A stretch of 64,000 bases of DNA from Trichobilharzia regenti (taxonomy: Eukaryota > Platyhelminthes > Trematoda > Strigeidida > Schistosomatidae), in NCBI GenBank assembly GCA_944472135.2, contig OX235270.1, forward strand, positions 75,525,168 to 75,589,167. The letters run 5' to 3'. Made by a program: the position numbers and the translations under genes. Below the pieces are notes generated by a model. It worked only from the letters and a program-made list of their open reading frames with translations, did not search any database and was not told where the DNA came from. Below, in pieces: positions 52,101 to 62,000 of the stretch (the stretch's first letter is position 1; each line of letters starts with the position of its first letter).

Positions 52101-54887
52101 GTCGGAGCAGAGAAAAGTGATGTCACTTTATTTCATTGGTTCTTCATCAGCCACATATACATAGAGTGATTAATAATGGGCTTAAGAGTTACAGTTATGT
52201 GCCGTACACACATGCAATTCAAGCTAATTATTCAATAGGTTTAGATACTTTGAAAAATGCGTTATATGAAAAACACTGGAAACGGATAAGATGGCGTTAA
52301 GTAACAACTGGTCCAAGTCAAATGGTCTTATGTTAAATCCTTCCAAATGTCAGGTGCTTGACTTTACTTTCAAGCATCGACGTGACTTACTTGAACTAGT
52401 TAACTCTCATGATCCCTGTAGCATAGATGGCACGGAAATTGAAACCAAATCAAGTATTAAATACCTTGGACTAGTTTTTTCCTCTGACCTCTCATGGTCA
52501 TCCCATATCTTATCTATCTCTAAGAAAATGTTTCGTCTTACCTTCTACATTAAAAAGTTAAGACAATCAGGTATCAACCAACCTTTAGTTTTGCAATTTT
52601 TAAACTCCTGTATTCTACCTATTGTACTCTACTGCTCTCCATTAATCTTTCCTGGGCTGCTCAAAAAAGATTATATCATATTACGAAGAGTATTAAATGC
52701 TGTGAGTAGAGCTTGTGGTCTGCCACTGCATGAGCTCGCTAATACTATAGTCGAGAGGCATATAAATTCCTGTACGAAATGGGCAAAGGCTATAATGTCA
52801 GACCCTCTGCACCCCCTTTATTCACACCTGTCCCCTTGTATCTCATCAGGTAGGACGAGAAGTCAATATAAAAAGATATATGCTCGTACTACTAAGTATA
52901 GAAATTCTACAATACCCTATTTAGCGCGTACTTTATGTGACGAAGACTCTGTTAGACGTGAAACTTGCAAGTTACTATGTAATTAGCACAGTGAATCGAC
53001 CCTTTTATCGTTCATCTTTCTGTATTTTATGGTATTACACTTTCTATCGTTTAAATCGTTACTCTGCTATTTTATATTAGTTGGTATTACTATTATTACT
53101 ACAATTTTGTACTTTATACATATTTTTCTCCGTATGGCACACAGTATTTTGCTACGCACCTGCTACAACAATCGTTTTATTACTATTATGTATTGTGTAT
53201 TTTTAATTTTTTTTTTGTCGTTTTTGGGTAAATTAGATGCAATATTGTACTGAATGCTGAAAATTCCTTGCTGTATTATGAGTACTGTTTTTGGAACAAA
53301 GCAATTATTATTATTATTATTACTAAGCTACGTAATAATGTGGTGTTCAAGTCAGAAACAGAATAGTAAAAAGCAGTTTTTTTAAAATAAATCAAAAGGG
53401 AAAAAGTGAACTGAAAGATTGTGTGATCTAATAGGAGAAGGAATCAAGAGATTGAGTTTGCAGAACAAATAAAAACTGATGACCGCTTCCTTCTGAACAT
53501 AAACGCGGTTTCATTCATTTGAAAGATATGCCTTCAGCAAATTGGAGGGAAATTCAGTTATTTTATTTATTGATCATCTAAAGAGATTTCAAGGTGTCTA
53601 ATTCATGTCGCGATTGAAACCCTTTGCCCCTTTAAGACAGACGTTTTTGTACATATCCGTGAAATTTACTCGTCCTAGTTTTCCGAATGTAACTGCCAAT
53701 ACGTACACATGTAAACACAATTAGAGTTAACGTATGACAGGTACTTATCGACCCTAACTGATTCAAGCATAAGAATTTGCACAGAAGTTACTCAGCTCAA
53801 GTTGCCACCGTCCATGAGGCACGCAACGGTGCTTTAATGAGCAGGAATGTACATGAGAGAGAATAATAACATGGAAAAACATGAGAATTATTGTGTCTGC
53901 AAGGCTAGTTTTGGGTAGTGGAGTGTTCAATATTCTGTTGACGATGAATACATCTAAGTGCCTTTCTATTTCTAATATTATCTTTGTTGTGGACACTCAT
54001 CAAAGTATGTGTGTACTCTGCAGCAATAGGCTCCATTCCACTTTACAGCTATGAGGTACAGTCGGTACAGGTGGAAGATATGAACAGATTAGTGGTCAGA
54101 CGATAACGTAACATCAATGAATTAAGCCTTTCAGCAAGCAGTTTCAAGATACATACAGAGGTGTAGACTGTTTGGTGCTAATGCTTGTACATAGAGCGAT
54201 AATGAAACCCTCACGACTAGCATCAACTAGGCAACTTAGCATAGCTTCACTGGATTACACAAATTTCTCGTCAGCCTTTCATATTGCAAATAGTAAAATT
54301 GATATTAATCTCTGCAACATAATCTTTTTGAAATTCAAAGAATGTCAGAAAGGATGGAGTGAATAACTGTGGCGTATAGATAGCTGTCGATGGTTAACCC
54401 AATATTTCACGGACATCAAAGCTGGTGCTAGTCATGAAATATTTAACCAGCCCTAATTTTGCATGCTACACTCTCGTTAGCAGCCAGTAAAAAAAGTCCA
54501 GTGGAACATTATGAAATTACAAAATAACAATGCCAACTATAAGTAATTTAAAATAAGATACAATAAAAGAATTACCTGTTTCCCCGCTGCAAGTACTTCC
54601 ACAGCCCGATCAAACTGATTATTCTGAATAAAGAATTCTGAACATTGTTTTAACATTGTTGGATCAATTCTTTCATCCAGAGAACCAGCTACACTTTGCA
54701 AGGCAGAAAATTGGCGTGTGCTGAATGCCAGTTCAACAGCTCGATTAATTTTACCGGCTTTATGATATAGCAAAACTGCTTTACCAGCATAATTAGGATA
54801 TTTTTCTAAATGTTTTGCGGATTCCAACATATCGTCTGGTCTACCAAGTTGAGCCAAACTAAACAAATGATCATTACGGTTGTGTTC
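37132..54887 (-). CDS. IFT140: Intraflagellar transport protein 140, C-terminal exons (partial gene)
   Basis: Five - strand exons join in phase: 54887-54576, 49674-49258, 46741-46557, 43529-43388 and 37359-37132 (stop TGA at 37132). They encode about the last 427 residues of a protein that in human has 1462. IFT140 is a core subunit of IFT complex A, driving retrograde transport in cilia and, in flukes, presumably serving ciliated miracidia, flame cells and sperm. Diagnostic stretches are [67 protein letters not shown] and the acidic tail (ISDENDDY). This is the TPR-like helical part; the N-terminal WD40 propellers lie beyond 54887 and are not in the window. All splice sites are GT...AG. Introns are 3-6 kb and full of transposons. 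The next exon upstream should lie to the right, where a satellite begins at 56030. Confidence 0.93.
37360..38448. other. IFT140 intron before the RTE insertion
   Basis: No coding frame or repeat that I can identify. The last 22 bases (38449-38470) resemble the sequence flanking the matching site in duplicate copy A. Confidence 0.45.
38471..41094 (+). mobile_element. Perere-3/SR3-like RTE retrotransposon, 5' truncated
   Basis: It lies antisense in the IFT140 intron. Element homology starts at ATCGGTGGCACC, directly after ATTGTAAT (38463-38470). It ends in ACAG repeats directly before a second ATTGTAAT (41095-41102), so an 8-base target-site duplication is likely. The 3' UTR (40845-41094) is shared with 32900-33190. 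Confidence 0.85.
38581..40846 (+). pseudogene. RTE endonuclease-RT, one frameshift and one stop
   Basis: The frame is open from 38581 to 40329: end of the endonuclease ([28 protein letters not shown]), then RT motifs [75 protein letters not shown] and the catalytic [13 protein letters not shown] (about 40083). A frameshift near 40310 moves the coding to the next register ([13 protein letters not shown]), which meets a stop at about 40409 and then continues to 40846 ([26 protein letters not shown]). Upstream, 38471-38580 encodes a further endonuclease part in another register ([20 protein letters not shown]). It is recently dead, with few lesions. Confidence 0.85.
41095..43535. repeat. Segmental duplicate (copy B, parental) in IFT140
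   Basis: This is the counterpart of 12609-15065. It contains the functional penultimate IFT140 exon (43529-43388) with its acceptor (ATATAAACAG) and donor, plus intron sequence. The foldback tRNA-like unit is at 41805-42013. Confidence 0.9.
43536..45465. other. IFT140 intron, no recognised gene
   Basis: AT-rich intronic sequence with short frames only. I see no RNA gene or named repeat. Confidence 0.45.
45470..45935 (+). pseudogene. Old RTE relic in IFT140 intron
   Basis: 45505-45625 aligns with the RT segment at 39620-39725 of the RTE copy ([10 protein letters not shown] against [30 protein letters not shown] against GTATTGATCATATCTTCACC). 45815-45930 aligns with that family's 3' UTR. The middle is deleted. 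It is strongly diverged and therefore older than the copy at 38471. Confidence 0.65.
46117..46360 (+). mobile_element. tRNA-derived SINE with RTE-like tail
   Basis: The head has box A-like TGGCATAGCGGTTAGGA and box B GGTTCGATCCC, with a good T arm (CCGGGG/CCCCGG). The body (CCTCGGTAAGCCAG to GAAACTTCAAG) is shared with 32637-32762. The tail (TTGAAGCCCTATGTTCCACT, 46311-46330) resembles the 3' end of SR2-type copies (GAAGCCCTAGTTCCAC at 36160; complement at 50120-50140). It lies in IFT140 intron sequence, antisense to the gene. Confidence 0.75.
46742..47385. other. IFT140 intron, no recognised gene
   Basis: A segment at about 47191-47225 (AATCAAACAAAATCC to ACCAATACTTGA) recurs at 51998-52033. 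Otherwise it is featureless. Confidence 0.45.
47390..47735 (+). pseudogene. RTE endonuclease relic
   Basis: The frame reads [19 protein letters not shown], then [20 protein letters not shown] (47420-47580). It resumes out of frame with [11 protein letters not shown] near 47690. This corresponds to the GDxNAxxG...DHALV part of the Perere-3/SR3-type endonuclease. Debris of the same element may continue to about 48050. Confidence 0.7.
47740..49257. other. IFT140 intron, no recognised gene
   Basis: Possible RTE debris up to about 48050. The rest is AT-rich with no family similarity that I see. Confidence 0.4.
50088..51640 (-). pseudogene. SR2-like RTE relic (RT and C-terminal part)
   Basis: It reads with the IFT140 strand. 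From right to left: [12 protein letters not shown] (about 51600), [66 protein letters not shown] and VDDLCLMSH in place of the ADD box. Then come VKSVLLYG and [17 protein letters not shown], ending in GAAGCCCTATGTTCCAG and ATT repeats (50088-50130). Several stops and frameshifts are present. It is 5' truncated. Confidence 0.8.
51641..52265. other. IFT140 intron, no recognised gene
   Basis: It includes the shared segment at 51998-52033 (see 47191). No coding signal. Confidence 0.4.
52266..53325 (+). mobile_element. Non-LTR retrotransposon 3' end, same family as 18820-20760
   Basis: A 5'-truncated copy carrying an open 231-codon frame (52291-52986). It starts just downstream of the catalytic box: [17 protein letters not shown], then [37 protein letters not shown] and [17 protein letters not shown], with a stop at 52984. 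The tail ends in ATT repeats (53306-53322). Its frame is intact, unlike the - strand relative. Confidence 0.8.
53326..54575. other. IFT140 intron, no recognised gene
   Basis: Short frames only. No family similarity noticed. Confidence 0.4.
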
Positions 54888-55247
54888 CTATAAATAAACA
54901 TAAAATAGTAGTTGAATTATGAAACCAATTAGACATTCAGTTCAAGATACTGAGCATAACTGAAAAGAAAGGCATCAGAATATTTAAAAAAAGTTACTCT
55001 GCCATGCAACTCTGAAGAAAAACATTTATACACGAATTCGCATTGGTGCGGAAATATACTGATGCGTTTTATTGTGCCGGTTCGCCGCTAGTGCTCAAAA
55101 CCCATTATTACTATTGTTTCCTTTAGTTGCTAGAGAAGTTTAGAGGTTGACGGATATTAAAGCTAAACAAGTCGACTTAAACAGTGGTGGTCAGCATCCA
55201 ATGCGTGATTGCTGTGGTCAATAATTTTGGGGAATTATTTACCGCTA
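54888..55247. other. Upstream IFT140 intron with dispersed repeat
   Basis: 55190-55247 (CAGCATCCAATG to TTTACCGCTACAG) is a copy of the family block at 18045-18110. No exon of IFT140 was found here. Confidence 0.5.
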
Positions 55248-55720
55248 CAGAAGCATAGGGCTTCAGCCGCACATTTCCATTGCGTTTAGTTCTCTGCCAA
55301 CGTCCTTACCTTGGCTCCACGTTAGCCCATGGGCTTTCATCTCCTCTGAACATGACCACCTCCATGTTAACCTAGCACTGTCGACCAATTCACTGCCACC
55401 CGTTCAGGTTCCACTCGACAGCCAGTCGAGTGACGTCGGTTGTTTGTTTTCTAAGAGTATGGCCGAACCACTTCAAATTCCTCCTGCATATTTGCTGGAC
55501 AATCGGTACCTGCTTGCTTCGCAACAAGAGATTCATGTTTATGACATTTACTGGACATCTGATTTTAATAACTGAGCGGAGATAGCTGAAGATGAAAGTG
55601 AGAAGATAGTTTGAAATACCCTATGTGAAGCCACACGCCTACGATCCATAAAGCAGAACGGAATCCCTATTCGGATCACACTGGAATAATCATTAATACA
55701 AAAAAGACATGGATACCACC
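55248..55720 (-). pseudogene. SR2-like RTE 3' relic
   Basis: On the - strand it reads SVLLYGS, then FIFSYLRSVIKIRCP, RRNLKWFGHTLRKQTTDV, TRLAVEWNLNG and a terminal GAAGCCCTATGC. It corresponds to the C-terminal end of the SR2-type ORF, with stops. Confidence 0.7.
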
Positions 55721-56029
55721 AAAAATGAATCCGAATGATGAATTTATCCTGAAAATATAGACGAGTTTCCAGCTCATACATTAAAAGAATCAAAAATATC
55801 ACGATTTAACTGCCTGCGAATATTCCGAGACACAATAAAAAATACAGCCACAAAAAAACAGCAACCAAAAATCAATAATAACAATGAAAAGATAAAATTC
55901 ATAAAGCGAAATAGCATAGTAGAGGGAGAAGATAAAAAAATTTATTAAAACATAAAAAAAAGAAAGAAATTAAAGCCCGAAAAGCGAAGAAGCAATAAAG
56001 TGCGAAGCAGAGTCAAAACTAGAGAGAAC
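55721..56029. other. A-rich spacer left of the satellite
   Basis: A-rich sequence with no feature. It ends at AGAGAGAAC, where the satellite register begins. Confidence 0.5.
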
Positions 56030-59000
56030 ATATGGTCTTTGTGATACGTCATTATCACAACACTCTTCGATTGGCCTTCAGGTTGACGAGTATTCCAAGT
56101 ATCGGTCGCCTGTAAGTATGTCTGTGTTCCAGAGCCTGTCGAAGGCTGGATGCAGATTTGGTCAATCAATGCACTCTCGCGTCTAGGCCTGAAACCTGAC
56201 TGCTCCTCTTGGGTTGTTTCCACCGAGCTACACTTAGTCTTCATATGACTATGAACGACAGAAGCATAAATACTATATCAGTCAAGTTGATCTGACGCCT
56301 GTGCTCACATCACAAAAAGATTAGTTGCCTATCTTATAAACTCGAATGATCAGCCACCTGCATCCTCTGATTTTTTAATGACCTTTCACTCAAAGCTATC
56401 AAGCATCCTCAACACTGTTTCTACAGGACACTGGATATTTTGTCAGGCTTGTTCAGGACGGGTATCAGTCTGACGCTCAAATAAATCCTTAGTCAACTCC
56501 TCGTCACATACACACCTGACATTCTCATCCATAAGCTAGCCAATGTAAGGGTTTCACAACCCGCCTGTCTCCTACGTTCATTCAGTGGCAGCCACCCACA
56601 TCCAAGAACTGACGCATCCTCCCAGTCACTGGTTCACTGAATGACTTGCCATCTCACTTACTCACTCGTTGACGAACCAACGTGAAACTTTGCACACACA
56701 TGTGTCAGTTCAGCTTGGAACACCTCGAGAAAGCACACATTATTCAGTGAGAGGAGAGAAATGTTATGACACTACAGTGGGCAAAGATGTGTGTGGAAGA
56801 AAGAATAGTCTAGTCAGGAGGTAATCAAGATGTCGAGAATTTCGACAATAAGGAGTGAGTAGCTGTGAGCCATAGTCAGCGATCTGGAGACAAGTCATCA
56901 AGACTAGACAACCATCGATTCTTAGTATCCTGAACACGTAAACCAGGCAGACTACACCTCGCTATACACAGCTCAGACCAACAATCAATGACTTCATCGA
57001 TTGATGTCATGTCTCCCTCTCACCACTCTCAACTCTATTCCAAACTGATCCTACTCCAGTCGACATTACTCATCGAGGAAGACGGTGGCACTGCATGCGA
57101 AACACTCGTCCTAGCCACCTCAATCGATGAAGCTTGACAACCTCATCGACTCAATTGCCTGCATTACATTATCCAACTGTGCACGTTCAACTTCAACACT
57201 ACTTGTTATTTGGCTCTATCCAATGTGAGCAATTGAGGGAAGACAAGTACAGTCGAAGACATATGATCTCCTACTTTCACCGGTCACGTCACACAACCGT
57301 AGGCTAGGATAGAGTGAACAGCTCTGCAGTGTGCAGTACAAACGCCCGTTGACGGCTAGTCAGATATCTCAACGTCACTGAAGACGACACCATATTGTCA
57401 AATGTCTAACGAGCCTTCTGTGTGTGTGCGTGCGTGCTGAGATTTTGTTAGCCCATAGCCCATTAGGCCTGATGCAACTTCTTAAATAAGTAAAGTGGTC
57501 AACGCATACAACCACTCCACTCCACTCGGAATCATTAAACCAGGAGTCAATGAAGACCAGTCCTGTATCACCGTCTTACACATTCGATAGGAGTGAAGTG
57601 TGTGCTGAACATGCTCAGACTAATACTCAATGCATTCACAAGACTATGAACTTCGTCAGCGTCTTTCATCTAGAAAGACCATATGGTCTTTGTGATACGT
57701 CATTATCACAACACTCTTCGATTGGCCTTCAGGTTGACGAGTATTCCAAGTATCGGTCGCCTGTAAGTATGTCTGTGTTCCAGAGCCTGTCGAAGGCTGG
57801 ATGCAGATTTGGTCAATCAATGCACTCTCGCGTCTAGGCCTGAAACCTGACTGCTCCTCTTGGGTTGTTTCCACCGAGCTACACTTAGTCTTCATATGAC
57901 TATGAACGACAGAAGCTTAAATACTATATCAGTCAAGTTGATCTGACGCCTGTGCTCACATCACAAAAAGATTAGTTGCCTATCTTATAAACTCGAATGA
58001 TCAGCCACCTGCATCCTCTGATTTTTTAATGACCTTTCACTCAAAGCTATCAAGCATCCTCAACACTGTTTCTACAGGACACTGGATATTTTGTCAGGCT
58101 TGTTCAGGACGGGTATCAGTCTGACGCTCAAATAAATCCTTAGTCAACTCCTCGTCACATACACACCTGACATTCTCATCCATAAGCTAGCCAATGTAAG
58201 GGTTTCACAACCCGCCTGTCTCCTACGTTCATTCAGTGGCAGCCACCCACATCCAAGAACTGACGCATCCTCCCAGTCACTGGTTCACTGAATGACTTGC
58301 CATCTCACTTACTCACTCGTTGACGAACCAACGTGAAACTTTGCACACACATGTGTCAGTTCAGCTTGGAACACCTCGAGAAAGCACACATTATTCAGTG
58401 AGAGGAGAGAAATGTTATGACACTACAGTGGGCAAAGATGTGTGTGGAAGAAAGAATAGTCTAGTCAGGAGGTAATCAAGATGTCGAGAATTTCGACAAT
58501 AAGGAGTGAGTAGCTGTGAGCCATAGTCAGCGATCTGGAGACAAGTCATCAAGACTAGACAACCATCGATTCTTAGTATCCTGAACACGTAAACCAGGCA
58601 GACTACACCTCGCTATACACAGCTCAGACCAACAATCAATGACTTCATCGATTGATGTCATGTCTCCCTCTCACCACTCTCAACTCTATTCCAAACTGAT
58701 CCTACTCCAGTCGACATTACTCATCGAGGAAGACGGTGGCACTGCATGCGAAACACTCGTCCTAGCCACCTCAATCGATGAAGCTTGACAACCTCATCGA
58801 CTCAATTGCCTGCATTACATTATCCAACTGTGCACGTTCAACTTCAACACTACTTGTTATTTGGCTCTATCCAATGTGAGCAATTGAGGGAAGACAAGTA
58901 CAGTCGAAGACATATGATCTCCTACTTTCACCGGTCACGTCACACAACCGTAGGCTAGGATAGAGTGAACAGCTCTGCAGTGTGCAGTACAAACGCCCGT

Positions 59001-62000
59001 TGACGGCTAGTCAGATATCTCAACGTCACTGAAGACGACACCATATTGTCAAATGTCTAACGAGCCTTCTGTGTGTGTGCGTGCGTGCTGAGATTTTGTT
59101 AGCCCATAGCCCATTAGGCCTGATGCAACTTCTTAAATAAGTAAAGTGGTCAACGCATACAACCACTCCACTCCACTCGGAATCATTAAACCAGGAGTCA
59201 ATGAAGACCAGTCCTGTATCACCGTCTTACACATTCGATAGGAGTGAAGTGTGTGCTGAACATGCTCAGACTAATACTCAATGCATTCACAAGACTATGA
59301 ACTTCGTCAGCGTCTTTCATCTAGAAAGACCATATGGTCTTTGTGATACGTCATTATCACAACACTCTTCGATTGGCCTTCAGGTTGACGAGTATTCCAA
59401 GTATCGGTCGCCTGTAAGTATGTCTGTGTTCCAGAGCCTGTCGAAGGCTGGATGCAGATTTGGTCAATCAATGCACTCTCGCGTCTAGGCCTGAAACCTG
59501 ACTGCTCCTCTTGGGTTGTTTCCACCGAGCTACACTTAGTCTTCATATGACTATGAACGACAGAAGCTTAAATACTATATCAGTCAAGTTGATCTGACGC
59601 CTGTGCTCACATCACAAAAAGATTAGTTGCCTATCTTATAAACTCGAATGATCAGCCACCTGCATCCTCTGATTTTTTAATGACCTTTCACTCAAAGCTA
59701 TCAAGCATCCTCAACACTGTTTCTACAGGACACTGGATATTTTGTCAGGCTTGTTCAGGACGGGTATCAGTCTGACGCTCAAATAAATCCTTAGTCAACT
59801 CCTCGTCACATACACACCTGACATTCTCATCCATAAGCTAGCCAATGTAAGGGTTTCACAACCCGCCTGTCTCCTACGTTCATTCAGTGGCAGCCACCCA
59901 CATCCAAGAACTGACGCATCCTCCCAGTCACTGGTTCACTGAATGACTTGCCATCTCACTTACTCACTCGTTGACGAACCAACGTGAAACTTTGCACACA
60001 CATGTGTCAGTTCAGCTTGGAACACCTCGAGAAAGCACACATTATTCAGTGAGAGGAGAGAAATGTTATGACACTACAGTGGGCAAAGATGTGTGTGGAA
60101 GAAAGAATAGTCTAGTCAGGAGGTAATCAAGATGTCGAGAATTTCGACAATAAGGAGTGAGTAGCTGTGAGCCATAGTCAGCGATCTGGAGACAAGTCAT
60201 CAAGACTAGACAACCATCGATTCTTAGTATCCTGAACACGTAAACCAGGCAGACTACACCTCGCTATACACAGCTCAGACCAACAATCAATGACTTCATC
60301 GATTGATGTCATGTCTCCCTCTCACCACTCTCAACTCTATTCCAAACTGATCCTACTCCAGTCGACATTACTCATCGAGGAAGACGGTGGCACTGCATGC
60401 GAAACACTCGTCCTAGCCACCTCAATCGATGAAGCTTGACAACCTCATCGACTCAATTGCCTGCATTACATTATCCAACTGTGCACGTTCAACTTCAACA
60501 CTACTTGTTATTTGGCTCTATCCAATGTGAGCAATTGAGGGAAGACAAGTACAGTCGAAGACATATGATCTCCTACTTTCACCGGTCACGTCACACAACC
60601 GTAGGCTAGGATAGAGTGAACAGCTCTGCAGTGTGCAGTACAAACGCCCGTTGACGGCTAGTCAGATATCTCAACGTCACTGAAGACGACACCATATTGT
60701 CAAATGTCTAACGAGCCTTCTGTGTGTGTGCGTGCGTGCTGAGATTTTGTTAGCCCATAGCCCATTAGGCCTGATGCAACTTCTTAAATAAGTAAAGTGG
60801 TCAACGCATACAACCACTCCACTCCACTCGGAATCATTAAACCAGGAGTCAATGAAGACCAGTCCTGTATCACCGTCTTACACATTCGATAGGAGTGAAG
60901 TGTGTGCTGAACATGCTCAGACTAATACTCAATGCATTCACAAGACTATGAACTTCGTCAGCGTCTTTCATCTAGAAAGACCATATGGTCTTTGTGATAC
61001 GTCATTATCACAACACTCTTCGATTGGCCTTCAGGTTGACGAGTATTCCAAGTATCGGTCGCCTGTAAGTATGTCTGTGTTCCAGAGCCTGTCGAAGGCT
61101 GGATGCAGATTTGGTCAATCAATGCACTCTCGCGTCTAGGCCTGAAACCTGACTGCTCCTCTTGGGTTGTTTCCACCGAGCTACACTTAGTCTTCATATG
61201 ACTATGAACGACAGAAGCTTAAATACTATATCAGTCAAGTTGATCTGACGCCTGTGCTCACATCACAAAAAGATTAGTTGCCTATCTTATAAACTCGAAT
61301 GATCAGCCACCTGCATCCTCTGATTTTTTAATGACCTTTCACTCAAAGCTATCAAGCATCCTCAACACTGTTTCTACAGGACACTGGATATTTTGTCAGG
61401 CTTGTTCAGGACGGGTATCAGTCTGACGCTCAAATAAATCCTTAGTCAACTCCTCGTCACATACACACCTGACATTCTCATCCATAAGCTAGCCAATGTA
61501 AGGGTTTCACAACCCGCCTGTCTCCTACGTTCATTCAGTGGCAGCCACCCACATCCAAGAACTGACGCATCCTCCCAGTCACTGGTTCACTGAATGACTT
61601 GCCATCTCACTTACTCACTCGTTGACGAACCAACGTGAAACTTTGCACACACATGTGTCAGTTCAGCTTGGAACACCTCGAGAAAGCACACATTATTCAG
61701 TGAGAGGAGAGAAATGTTATGACACTACAGTGGGCAAAGATGTGTGTGGAAGAAAGAATAGTCTAGTCAGGAGGTAATCAAGATGTCGAGAATTTCGACA
61801 ATAAGGAGTGAGTAGCTGTGAGCCATAGTCAGCGATCTGGAGACAAGTCATCAAGACTAGACAACCATCGATTCTTAGTATCCTGAACACGTAAACCAGG
61901 CAGACTACACCTCGCTATACACAGCTCAGACCAACAATCAATGACTTCATCGATTGATGTCATGTCTCCCTCTCACCACTCTCAACTCTATTCCAAACTG

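Noticed and set aside
57550..57895. 95- and 79-codon frames repeated in each satellite unit as genes
   Set aside because: They repeat only because the DNA repeats. The - strand frame is the frameshifted RT fossil and the + strand frame is its shadow.
58735..58770. GCGAAACACTCGTCCTAG in the satellite resembles part of schistosome hammerhead satellites
   Set aside because: No CTGATGA partner motif at a suitable distance was found, so a ribozyme is not supported.
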